The notes under the pieces were generated by a model. It saw only the letters and a list, made by a program, of their open reading frames with translations. It was not told the DNA's origin and did no database searches. From Actinobacteria bacterium OK074 (lineage in GTDB: Bacteria; Actinomycetota; Actinomycetes; Streptomycetales; Streptomycetaceae): a stretch of 40,606 nucleotides of DNA. Every line of letters begins with the position of its first letter. The stretch's first letter is position 1. Location of the stretch: assembly GCA_001298575.1 (NCBI GenBank), contig LJCV01000294.1:1-40606 (forward strand), given 5' to 3'. Both the position numbers and the translations under genes were made by a program. This document shows, piece by piece, positions 16,806 through 27,990 of this stretch.

Positions 16806-17885
16806 ATGACCGACACACCGACGCCCAAGCCGGGCAAGGTCCTGGTCCCCGCCGAGGACCTGCGCACCTTCGCGGCCGCCCTCCTCGAAAAGGGCGGGCT
16901 CGGTCCCGAGCACGCCCGTACCACCGCCGACGTGTTCGTGTGGGCCGCCCAGCGCGGCGTCGACTCCCACGGCACCGCACGCGTTCCCGCCTACCTCGAA
17001 CTCCTCGCCAAGGGCGTGGCCAACGCCGACCCCGACATCACCGTGGAGTCCTCCGCCCCGGGCACCGCCGTCCTGGACGCCGACCGGGCGCCCGGCCCCG
17101 TCGCGCTCAGCGCCGCCGCCGACGAGGCGGTGCGGCGGGCCAGGTCGACCGGCATCGCCTCCGTGGGCGTGCGCCGCACCGTGCACACCGGCGCGATCGG
17201 CTACTACGTCTCGCGGATCGCCGAACAGGGCCTGGTCGGCATCGGCTTCGTCGCCGGGATGCCCAACATGGGCTACACCGGCGTCAAGGGCCCCGCCGTC
17301 GCGACCAGCCCGCTCGCCATCGCCGTACCCGCGAACGAGCACGCACCGCTGGTGCTGGACATGGCGACCGCGACCATCGCGCTGGGCAAGATCCGCCAGG
17401 CCAAGGCGAGCGGCACCCCGCTGCCCGAGGGCGCTGCGGCCACCGAGGACGGCACGCCGACGACGGATCCGGACAAGGCGGTCATGCCGCTGCCGCTGGG
17501 CGGCGCCAAGGGGTCCGGCATGTCGATCGCGTTCGAGCTGCTGACCAGTGTGCTGGTCGGGGCGCCGATCTTCGCCGCGTTCCACTCGGACGACCCGCAG
17601 GGCCGCAAGCACCGCCAGAACGCGCTGCTCATCGCCATCGACCCGGCGGCCTTCGGCGACCCGGAGGCGTTCACCGCGGCCGTCGACGCGACCCTGAGCA
17701 CGCTGAAGGCGCTGCCGCCGGCGGACGGCGCGGAGGGCGTCTTCTACCCCGGCGAGCGCAGCGCCAAGGTGGCCGAGGGGCGTGGCGCGAAGGGTGTACC
17801 CGTGGCACCCAAGGTGTGGCGCGAACTGACCGAGGCGGCGGGCCGCTTCGGCATCACACCGCCGGAGCCGACTCCGGCCGCCTGA
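16806..17885 (+). CDS. Ldh2/MDH2-family malate/L-lactate dehydrogenase
   Basis: 359 residues of the type-2 malate/L-lactate/ureidoglycolate/sulfolactate dehydrogenase family, which has its own NAD-binding fold rather than a Rossmann fold. The active-site segment DSHGTARVPAYLELL (with the family His) is at about 53-67. Other family parts are RRTVHTGAIGYYV, MGYTGVKGPAVATSPLAIAVP, MATATIALGKI and LPLGGAKGSGMSIAFELL. It interconverts 2-hydroxy and 2-oxo acids with NAD(P). It lies 20 nt after the ThDP gene and probably supplies its 2-oxo acid or disposes of a product. A strong terminator follows. Confidence 0.88.
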   Translation: MTDTPTPKPGKVLVPAEDLRTFAAALLEKGGLGPEHARTTADVFVWAAQRGVDSHGTARVPAYLELLAKGVANADPDITVESSAPGTAVLDADRAPGPVALSAAADEAVRRARSTGIASVGVRRTVHTGAIGYYVSRIAEQGLVGIGFVAGMPNMGYTGVKGPAVATSPLAIAVPANEHAPLVLDMATATIALGKIRQAKASGTPLPEGAAATEDGTPTTDPDKAVMPLPLGGAKGSGMSIAFELLTSVLVGAPIFAAFHSDDPQGRKHRQNALLIAIDPAAFGDPEAFTAAVDATLSTLKALPPADGAEGVFYPGERSAKVAEGRGAKGVPVAPKVWRELTEAAGRFGITPPEPTPAA

Positions 17886-17945
17886 CGGCGGGAGGAGCAC
17901 ATGTCCCGCGGATCGGGCCGGTCGGGGGCCGTGAGCGATCGGTCA

Positions 17946-17960
17946 GGGGCCCGTGGCCCC
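17946..17960. terminator. Small hairpin GGGGCC-CGT-GGCCCC
   Basis: A perfect 6-bp stem with a 3-nt loop, 28 nt before the major terminator at 17988. Probably part of the same termination region. Confidence 0.45.
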
Positions 17961-17987
17961 GAGTTCGGCCGTGATCAGCGGGCGGCG

Positions 17988-18025
17988 CCGGTGACCGCGG
18001 TGCCCCAGGGCCCCGCGGTCACCGG
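17988..18025. terminator. Bidirectional terminator, 13-bp stem plus inner 4-bp stem
   Basis: CCGGTGACCGCGG (17988-18000) pairs perfectly with 18013-18025. Inside, GCCC-CA-GGGC continues the stem after one mismatch. It lies between the convergent Ldh2 and HSL-type esterase genes. Confidence 0.85.
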
Positions 18026-18049
18026 ATCCCGCCGGGGGCGGCCCCTGGG

Positions 18050-18997
18050 TCAGGAGTCGCTCGGCGCCGACGGGCCGACGGCCCTTCGTACCTGCTCCGC
18101 GATCAGGGCGTACACCTCGCGGGCCTTGTCCACGTCCTTGGTGTCGTAGCCGTGGTCGACACCGAGGACGTCGTGGTGCTCGACCAGCGCGTCCGCCTTC
18201 TTCAGGCGCTCGGCGTACCGCACGGCCTCCGACCGCAGCAGGTCGTACTCCGCCGTGACGACGAACGCCGGGGCGATCCCCGTCAGGTCCGCGGTGTCCG
18301 ACGGGTGGGCGGGCGAGGCCAGCCGGTCCGTGCGCAGCCGCGGGTCCGGCAGGTAGGAGGAGTCGAACACGTCCGCCATCCAGGGCCGCAGCATCGGCTT
18401 GGCGATGGCGGCCCGCTTGTCGCGGGCCCCGGTGGCGAGGTCCAGCGGCGGGTAGTGCAGGACCTGGAGCGCGAGGGCGGGGCCGCCCTCCTCCAGCGCC
18501 TGCCGGGCCACCGCGGCGGCGAGACCGCCGCCCGCGCTCTGCCCGCCCACCACGATCCTGCCGCCGTCCCAGCCGTGCTCGCCGCCGTGCTCGGCCACCC
18601 AGCGGACGATCTCGTACGCCTGCCGCGGCGGCGCGGGGAACGGGTGCTGCGGGGCGACGACGTAGTCGACGTTGAGCACCACCACGCCCGCCTCCGCGGC
18701 CAGCATCCGGCACAGCGCGTCGTCGAGTTCGATGTCCGCGATGACGAAGCCGCCGCCGTGGAAGTTGACGTAGACCGGCGGGTTGGCCGCGTCCTTGGGC
18801 CGGTACACCACGACCCGGGCCGGGGCGACGGCGGTCGGCACCGTCAACTCGCCGGTGTCGCCCGGGTATTCGGGCAGGCGTGCGCGCCATGCGGCCGCGG
18901 AACCGGGGCCGCTGCTACGCCGGGCCGCGAGTTGCGTCAGGCGCTGCATGGTCCTGGCGACACGCGTGGCCACCGCGGGCCGGGCCAGGATCGACAT
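18050..18997 (-). CDS. HSL-family alpha/beta hydrolase (esterase/lipase)
   Basis: 315 residues of the hormone-sensitive-lipase (type IV) esterase family. HGGGF at 80-84 forms the oxyanion hole, Ser154 sits in GGQSAGGG, and Asp in AEYDLLRSE and His in VDHGYD complete the triad. The start is set by the SD: TGGAG is immediately before the first ATG (19003) and 6 nt before the second (18997), so 18997 is preferred. No signal peptide. It is divergent from the second type B esterase, so the two hydrolases share a promoter region. It probably cleaves short-chain esters; the true substrate is unknown. Confidence 0.88.
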   Translation of the reverse strand: MSILARPAVATRVARTMQRLTQLAARRSSGPGSAAAWRARLPEYPGDTGELTVPTAVAPARVVVYRPKDAANPPVYVNFHGGGFVIADIELDDALCRMLAAEAGVVVLNVDYVVAPQHPFPAPPRQAYEIVRWVAEHGGEHGWDGGRIVVGGQSAGGGLAAAVARQALEEGGPALALQVLHYPPLDLATGARDKRAAIAKPMLRPWMADVFDSSYLPDPRLRTDRLASPAHPSDTADLTGIAPAFVVTAEYDLLRSEAVRYAERLKKADALVEHHDVLGVDHGYDTKDVDKAREVYALIAEQVRRAVGPSAPSDS

Positions 18998-19068
18998 GGG
19001 CATCTCCAGGGGGCTCTGATCGTCAGGATTCCTGTCGATTTCGGGGGCGATCGTAACACGGTCGTTCG

Positions 19069-19100
19069 AACCTGTGAGATGGCCGAAAAACTCTCAGGTT
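19069..19100. promoter_or_regulatory. Imperfect inverted repeat in the divergent esterase promoter
   Basis: AACCTGTGAGA (19069-19079) pairs with TCTCAGGTT (19092-19100), with a 2-nt bulge and a 12-nt loop. It lies between the divergent esterase genes and could be an operator for either. Confidence 0.35.
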
Positions 19101-19134
19101 GCTTTCAGTGAATCCTTATGTACGTGCGGTGTCG

Positions 19135-19176
19135 GTTGACAATATCGTTGACGATTGTTGGCGACATGATTCATAT
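19135..19176 (+). promoter_or_regulatory. Second-esterase promoter with GntR-like palindrome
   Basis: TTGACG (19148-19153), a 17-nt spacer and TCATAT (19171-19176) form a plausible promoter. ATCGT-TG-ACGAT (19144-19155) is a perfect dyad over the -35 and fits the loose GntR pattern GT..AC. GTTGACAATAT and TTGGCGACA, the blocks also found at 3332-3352, flank it. No GntR gene is in the window. Confidence 0.45.
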
Positions 19177-19255
19177 GCGAAAGCATGCAAACAGGGAGAG
19201 CAATGCCCCAGATCAATGGACCGCATGGTCGTATGGACAACCTGGAGGGATCGCG

Positions 19256-20974
19256 ATGATTTCTCCGACCCCCCACCGGCCGACCGCGGGCCGACCGGAC
19301 CGGCGGACGTTTCTGGGCCGTTCCCTGACCGTCACCGCGGCGGCGGCACTGGCCGGCGGCGCGACCGCCGCGTCCGCGGCATCGTCCTCCACCTCCTCCG
19401 CGGCCGGGACCGGTGCCACGAAGAACACCGCGACCGCGCTGACGGGCCCCGTCCGCATCGACACCGGGCTGGTCTCCGGCGTGAGCGCCGCCCTCGACGG
19501 CGTCACGGTCTTCAAGGGCATCCCGTTCGCGGCCTCCACCGCCGGCGAGAACCGCTGGCGCGCGCCGCAGCCGCCCGCGTCCTGGGCGGGCGTGCGCACC
19601 GCGGACACCTTCGGCGAGGTGTGCCCGCAGAGCGTGATGGGCTCGTCGACCGTGACGACGGGCGAGGACTGCCTCAACCTGAACGTCTGGACGGGCGCGA
19701 CGAGTTCGGGCGAGAAGCGCCCGGTCCTCGTCTGGATCTACGGCGGCCGGTTCGTCCTGGGCTACGGCTCGGACCCCACCTTCGACGGCGCCGGGCTGGC
19801 CGCCAAGGGCCTGGTCGTGGTGACGTTCAACTACCGCACCGGCGTGCTCGGCTTCCTCTCCACGCCCGAGCTGAGCGAGGAGTCGGGCCACGACTCGTCC
19901 GGCAACTACGGGCTGCTCGACCAGATCGCGGCCCTGAAGTGGGTGCGGCGCAACATCGCCGCGTTCGGCGGGGACCCGGACCGGGTGACCATCGCGGGGC
20001 AGTCGGCCGGCGGCGCCTCCGTCGGGGACCTGATCTACTCGCCGCTCGCCAAGGGCCTGTTCCACCGGGCCCTCTCCGAGAGCGCGGCCCTGCGCACCTC
20101 GCGCGACCCGGAGATCGCGGCGCTCGCGGCCTCCTACCGCCCGACCCTGGACTCCGCGGAGAGCCAGGGCACTGCGTACGCCACGAAGCTCGGCGCCACC
20201 ACCCTCGCGGAACTGCGCGCCCTGTCCGTGGACACGCTGACGGCCGACCAGAACGACAGCGACACGACCGTCAGCGGGCCCGTCAACGGCAACCCGCCGC
20301 TGTTCCGCCCGGTCCTCGACGGCTGGGTCAAACCGTGGACGTACGAGGAGGCCCTGGCCGGCGGACACGTGCACGACGTGCCGGTCATGGGCGGCAACAA
20401 CAAGGACGAGAACGGCGCCGAGCCGGTGCCCACCGTCACACTCGCGGACTACGACAGCACCGCGGAGAGCGAGTACGGCGACCTGGCGGACGAGTTCCTG
20501 AAGCTGTACCCGGCCACCACCGACACGGAGGCGGGCGAGGCCCGCAACGCCTCCGCCCGCGAGGGCTCGCGCGTCTCCTCCGCGCTGTGGGCCCAGGAGT
20601 GGGCGAGGACGGCCAAGAGCCCCGTGTTCACGTACTACTGGGAGCACGCGCCGCCCAGCACGGGCGGCGGAGCCGATCGGGGGGCCTACCACGGCTCGGA
20701 GATCCAGTACGTCTTCAACAACCTGTACGCCACCCCGGACACGCCCTGGACCGACGCGGACACGGCGATCGCCGACACCCTGTCCGACTACGTCGTCAAC
20801 TTCGCGACCCACGGCGACCCCAACGGCAAGGGCCTGGCCACCTGGCCCGCCGCGAACCGCCGCTCGGCGACCACCATGGAACTGGGGGACACCTTCGGCA
20901 CGACCGCCCTCGCGGACGACGCGAAGGTGGATTTCTTCACGAAGTTCTTCGCGGCGCAGAAGACCGCCTGGTGA
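19256..20974 (+). CDS. Tat-exported type B carboxylesterase
   Basis: 572 residues. The N-terminus has a twin-arginine signal: DRRTFLGRSL at 15-24, then an Ala-rich hydrophobic stretch ending near SAAS (about 42). The catalytic set is Ser250 (GQSAGG), likely Glu385 (NNKDENG) and His479 (GAYHGSE). The usual oxyanion HGGGF is changed to YGGRF at 162-166, unusual in placing Arg in the loop and Tyr for His. ATG19256 follows GGAGGG at 19243-19248; the frame is open upstream to 19118, but that would bury the promoter and signal. Related in fold to the esterase at 322 but exported folded through Tat. Substrate unknown. Confidence 0.9.
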   Translation: MISPTPHRPTAGRPDRRTFLGRSLTVTAAAALAGGATAASAASSSTSSAAGTGATKNTATALTGPVRIDTGLVSGVSAALDGVTVFKGIPFAASTAGENRWRAPQPPASWAGVRTADTFGEVCPQSVMGSSTVTTGEDCLNLNVWTGATSSGEKRPVLVWIYGGRFVLGYGSDPTFDGAGLAAKGLVVVTFNYRTGVLGFLSTPELSEESGHDSSGNYGLLDQIAALKWVRRNIAAFGGDPDRVTIAGQSAGGASVGDLIYSPLAKGLFHRALSESAALRTSRDPEIAALAASYRPTLDSAESQGTAYATKLGATTLAELRALSVDTLTADQNDSDTTVSGPVNGNPPLFRPVLDGWVKPWTYEEALAGGHVHDVPVMGGNNKDENGAEPVPTVTLADYDSTAESEYGDLADEFLKLYPATTDTEAGEARNASAREGSRVSSALWAQEWARTAKSPVFTYYWEHAPPSTGGGADRGAYHGSEIQYVFNNLYATPDTPWTDADTAIADTLSDYVVNFATHGDPNGKGLATWPAANRRSATTMELGDTFGTTALADDAKVDFFTKFFAAQKTAW

Positions 20975-21025
20975 AGGGCGTGGTGAAAACGCGCTGAAAA
21001 CCAGCTGAAAATCCGCTGGAAGGCG
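20970..21025 (+). repeat. Tandem 11-nt repeats with phased A-tracts
   Basis: Units GGTGAAGGGCG(T), GGTGAAAACGC, GCTGAAAACCA, GCTGAAAATCC and GCTGGAAGGCG start at the esterase stop codon. AAAA tracts at 20986, 20997 and 21008 are spaced 11 bp, one helical turn apart, which favours intrinsic DNA bending. Confidence 0.7.
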
Positions 21026-21068
21026 AGTGGGGAACGGTCGGGGCGCCTTTCTCGTGTCGCGTGGGACA

Positions 21069-21125
21069 GTCTCCCCATTTACTCCGGTCGGCGCGTATCG
21101 CGCCGACCGGGGTAAATGGGGAGAC
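21069..21125. terminator. 27-bp-stem hairpin between convergent genes
   Basis: Bases 21069-21095 pair with 21099-21125 through 27 consecutive pairs (one G-T wobble at 21083/21111) around a TAT loop. This is far longer than a usual terminator. It lies between the convergent esterase and beta-propeller genes. Confidence 0.8.
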
Positions 21126-21178
21126 CGGGGGAGTGACGAGCCGGGTGGCGGGATTTCGCCCCCGCGTCCCCCGGTCTC
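21121..21178. terminator. Second hairpin sharing an arm with the 27-bp hairpin
   Basis: GAGACCGGGGGA (21121-21132) pairs perfectly with 21167-21178. Bases 21121-21125 belong to both hairpins, so the outer ends of the two cannot form fully together. Confidence 0.6.
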
Positions 21179-21197
21179 GCCCTGCCGGCGGCCGGAG

Positions 21198-22292
21198 TTA
21201 CCCGCGCGCGAGGCGGATGCGCGTCAGCCGGTCCTCGCCCGCGGGACCGGCGCCGGACTTGTCGACCACGTAGGCGGTGCCGTCGGCGACCTCCACGTGG
21301 TTGGGGCCGGCGCCGGTGGCCACGGTTTCCACGACCGTGCCCGCCGCCGGGTCGACGACCGAGACGGTGGCCGCCGTACGGTTGACGACCAGGACGTCAC
21401 CGGAGCGCGGGTCGGCGGCCACGGACAGGGAACCCGCCCCGGTCGGCACCGACTTCGTGACGGTGTCCGTGCGCAGGTCGACGACCGACATGCCACCGCC
21501 GCTCTGGTCGGCGGTGTAGGCGGTGCGGCCGTCCGCGGACAGCGCGACGGAGATCGGGCCGTCCCCGGCCGGGACGAACGCCGGCGTCGTCGAACCCGGC
21601 GTGACCTCGATGAGCCGGTCGCCGCCGAGGTCGGCGGCGTACAGCGTGCCGGTCCGCTCGTTCACGGCGAGCCCGGTCGGGCTCGCCCCGTCGACGGTGA
21701 CGCGCTGCTTCTCCTGGAAGTCGCGGGAGTCGAAGGCCACGAGCGTGCCGTCGCCGAAACCGCTCGCCCACACCGTGTCGTGCCGCTCGTCGACGACGAT
21801 CTCGCGCGCGTGCGCCACGTTCGGCAGGGTGGCCAGGTGTGCGCCGGTGCGCTGGCTGTAGACGGCGACGGTGTTGTTCCGGGTGTTGGTCGTCCACACG
21901 GTGTTGTGCTCGTCGTCGACGGCGATGCCGTACACCGCCTCGACGGCGCCGGTCGCGGTGTCGGTCACCGGCGGCGTGTACGTGGCCTCGACGGCGAGAG
22001 TGCGCGGATCCACCTTCAGCAGCGCGGAGTTGGTGACCGGCGGGCGGCCGGTGGCGGCGGTGGCCCACAGGACGTGGTTCCGCTCGGAGTACGCGGACTG
22101 GTAGAGCCCGGCCACGAGCGGCGCGACGGTGACGGCCGACGCGGCCGGGGTCGCGCTCGCGACGGCGGTCGTCGGTGCGGTATTCGCCGGCTCGGCGGCC
22201 GTCGCGGTGGCGGTCAGGGCGAGCGCGCCGGTCGCGGTGAGTGCCACGGCGGTGGCGGCGGTCCGGAGGATGGTGCGGGTGGGAGAAGGCAT
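21198..22292 (-). CDS. Secreted YVTN/YncE-type beta-propeller protein
   Basis: 364 residues. A Sec-type signal (MPSPTRTILRTAATAVALTA..., Ala/Thr-rich to about 33) is followed by a short linker and about seven propeller blades with repeated cores: GIAVDDEHNTVWTTNT, EIVVDERHDTVWASG, GLAVNERTGTLYAAD, SVALSADGRTAYTAD, SVAADPRSGDVLVVN and HVEVADGTAYVVD. These match YVTN/NHL-like propellers. No catalytic residues are evident, so an extracytoplasmic binding or scaffold role is likely. ATG22292 follows AAGGAG at about 11 nt. It is divergent from the Fes-type gene across a region with an iron box, so iron control is possible. Confidence 0.85.
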   Translation of the reverse strand: MPSPTRTILRTAATAVALTATGALALTATATAAEPANTAPTTAVASATPAASAVTVAPLVAGLYQSAYSERNHVLWATAATGRPPVTNSALLKVDPRTLAVEATYTPPVTDTATGAVEAVYGIAVDDEHNTVWTTNTRNNTVAVYSQRTGAHLATLPNVAHAREIVVDERHDTVWASGFGDGTLVAFDSRDFQEKQRVTVDGASPTGLAVNERTGTLYAADLGGDRLIEVTPGSTTPAFVPAGDGPISVALSADGRTAYTADQSGGGMSVVDLRTDTVTKSVPTGAGSLSVAADPRSGDVLVVNRTAATVSVVDPAAGTVVETVATGAGPNHVEVADGTAYVVDKSGAGPAGEDRLTRIRLARG

Positions 22293-22393
22293 GCGGTGTA
22301 CGTCTCCTTGACGGTGTCTGGTGTGCCGTGTGGGGGCGTGGACGGAACCGGTGGGCCGGGGAGGTACCCGGGCCGGGGTCGGCCGGTCGGCCG

Positions 22394-22409
22394 GTATGCG
22401 ATGGCATAC
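22394..22409. promoter_or_regulatory. Perfect dyad GTATGC-GATG-GCATAC
   Basis: Six-bp arms with a 4-nt spacer lie between the divergent propeller and Fes-type genes. The overlapping 10-mer GGCATACGGC (22403-22412) recurs at 32738-32747 near the second iron box. Confidence 0.45.
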
Positions 22410-22468
22410 GGCGAGGTACGGCGGCGTACGGGTCCGGCGGGCCGGACGGCGGCGCCCGTGCGCGGGCG

Positions 22469-22487
22469 CTGGGTAAGGTGAACCTAA
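22469..22487 (+). promoter_or_regulatory. Iron box (DmdR/IdeR type) before the Fes-type gene
   Basis: CTGGGTAAGGTGAACCTAA matches the 19-bp actinobacterial iron-box consensus TTAGGTTAGGCTAACCTAA at 14 positions, with a perfect right half-site. It is 32 nt before the Fes-type start. Iron-bound DmdR would repress here. Confidence 0.7.
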
Positions 22488-22518
22488 GTCGAGTCGTACG
22501 TCCCTGGAGCCCTCCCGC

Positions 22519-23808
22519 ATGTTCGAGTCCGCGCCGCCGCCCCGGGACACACCCCGACACCCGCCCGGGCTGCCCCGGCCGGACCCCCTGCCCCGGCTCG
22601 CCCGGCCCGGGTTCGCCCTGCCGGGAGCGGACGGCGTCGAGGCGTTCTGGGCCGAGGCCGCCCGCCGGGGCACCCCGCTGCTCGCCCCCGACCCGCACGG
22701 CGCCGCCGACCACAGGGCGGTGACGTTCCTGTGGCGCGGCACCCCCGCCACCCGCGCCGTCCAGGCCCTGCCGAACAAGCTCGGCGACCCGCGCGCCCCC
22801 GAGGGCAACCTGATGGACCGTCAACCAGGCACGGACATCTGGCACTTGACCCTGCGACTGCGCCACGACTGGCGCGGCACCTACGACCTCTACGTCGACG
22901 ACGGCGACGGCCCCGCGCCGGACACCCCCGGGTACTGGCAGTGGCTGCGCACCCGGCGCCGCCCCGACCCCCTCAACACCCGTACGCTGCCCCATCGTTG
23001 GGACGGCACCCCGGTCCCGTACGCCGCCCTGCCCGCCGCCCCGCGGTCGGTGGACTGGACGCCCCGGCCGGACGTCCCCCGGGGCACGGTGACCGAACAC
23101 GAACTGCCGAGTGCACACCTCGGCGGCCACCGGCGCGTATGGCTGTACGAACCGGCTGCGGGTGTCCGGGTGGAGCAGCCCGAACAGGCCGTTGTCGCAA
23201 CGGAGTCGCTCCCCGTGCTCGTACTCCTCGACGGCGAGCACTGGCAGCAGCGACTCGGTCTCGCCACCCTCCTCGACAACCTCGTCGCCGACGGTCGCCT
23301 CCCGCCGCTGGCCGCGGTCCTGCCGGACTCCGTGGACGCCGCCACCCGCTGGGCCGAACTGACCTGCCGGCAGGAGTTCGTCGCCTTCCTCACCGGCGAA
23401 CTCCTGCCGTGGGCCGCCGGGCGGCTGCCGATCACGGGCGACCCCGCGCGCACGGTCGTCGCCGGGCAGAGCCTCGGTGGACTGGGCGCCGCCCACGCCG
23501 CGCTCGCGGCCCCGCACCGCTTCGGCAACGCGCTGGTGCAGTCCGGCTCGTTCTGGTGGCCCGTCGGACCCGACGCCGAGTGGCTCACCGCCCGCATCGC
23601 CGCCGGACCGCGCCGACCGGTGCGCTTCCGGCTCTCCTTCGGCACCCAGGAGTGGGTCGCCCTGCCCGCCGCCCGCCGCCTGCGCGACACCCTGGCGGCC
23701 AGGGGGTACGACGACGCCACCTACCGGGAGTTCGAGGGCGGCCACGACTACCTGTGCTGGCGCACGGAACTCGCCGACGGGCTCGTGGAGTTGCTCTCCG
23801 GCGGCTGA
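22519..23808 (+). CDS. fes: Enterochelin esterase, Fes/IroD type
   Basis: 429 residues. An N-terminal enterochelin-esterase beta domain (VTFLWRGTPATRAVQAL, TDIWHLTLRLRHDWRGTYDLY) is followed by an alpha/beta hydrolase domain with VLLDGEHW, Ser318 in GQSLGGLGAAHA, LVQSGSFWW and the His motif GGHDYLCW. Fes hydrolyses the tri-lactone of ferric enterobactin in the cytoplasm to release iron. No signal peptide, consistent with that site. ATG22519 follows GGAG at 9 nt. It has an iron box upstream and converges with the siderophore NRPS gene. It supports the view that the cluster makes a DHB-serine lactone that is cleaved for iron release. Confidence 0.92.
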   Translation: MFESAPPPRDTPRHPPGLPRPDPLPRLARPGFALPGADGVEAFWAEAARRGTPLLAPDPHGAADHRAVTFLWRGTPATRAVQALPNKLGDPRAPEGNLMDRQPGTDIWHLTLRLRHDWRGTYDLYVDDGDGPAPDTPGYWQWLRTRRRPDPLNTRTLPHRWDGTPVPYAALPAAPRSVDWTPRPDVPRGTVTEHELPSAHLGGHRRVWLYEPAAGVRVEQPEQAVVATESLPVLVLLDGEHWQQRLGLATLLDNLVADGRLPPLAAVLPDSVDAATRWAELTCRQEFVAFLTGELLPWAAGRLPITGDPARTVVAGQSLGGLGAAHAALAAPHRFGNALVQSGSFWWPVGPDAEWLTARIAAGPRRPVRFRLSFGTQEWVALPAARRLRDTLAARGYDDATYREFEGGHDYLCWRTELADGLVELLSGG

Positions 23809-23812
23809 CCGT

Positions 23813-23847
23813 GCCACCGGGGCGCCCGCCGCGGACGCCCCGGTGGC
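23813..23847. terminator. Bidirectional terminator, 12-bp stem
   Basis: GCCACCGGGGCG (23813-23824), an 11-nt loop and its perfect complement (23836-23847), between the convergent Fes-type and NRPS genes. Confidence 0.85.
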
Positions 23848-23852
23848 CGCTC

Positions 23853-27757
<3,905 letters not shown>

Positions 27758-27761
<4 letters not shown>

Positions 27762-27985
27762 GAGGCCCCCAGCAGCGGTGCCCAGGCATCGATGGCCGGC
27801 CGCTCGGCCAGGTCCGCGAAGGCCGCCTCGACGCCGTGTTCGCGGCGCCAGTGCTCCAGCAGTGCCATGATCCGGACCGAGTCCAGACCGTGGTCGAGGA
27901 GGTTCTCGTCCACGGGTATGTCCGCGGGGTCCTCGCCGAGCGAGTCCGCTATGTCGTGGCGGATGAGTTCCAGGGTCAGGGCCAT
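27758..27985 (-). CDS. Free-standing aryl carrier protein
   Basis: 75 residues, a single four-helix carrier domain with the phosphopantetheine Ser in LLDHGLDSVRIMALLEHW. It should be loaded with 2,3-dihydroxybenzoate by the DHB-AMP ligase and feed the NRPS condensation domain. In EntB and DhbB this domain is fused behind isochorismatase; here it is a separate gene 5 nt downstream of isochorismatase. ATG27985 has AAGGAG on its strand, and its stop overlaps the NRPS GTG. No phosphopantetheinyl transferase gene is in the window, so modification must come from elsewhere in the genome. Confidence 0.9.
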
Positions 27986-27990
27986 GCGGT

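Noticed and set aside
20970..21025. CRISPR or iteron origin for the 11-nt repeats
   Set aside because: Units are too short and lack spacers, and there are no cas, rep or origin genes in the window.
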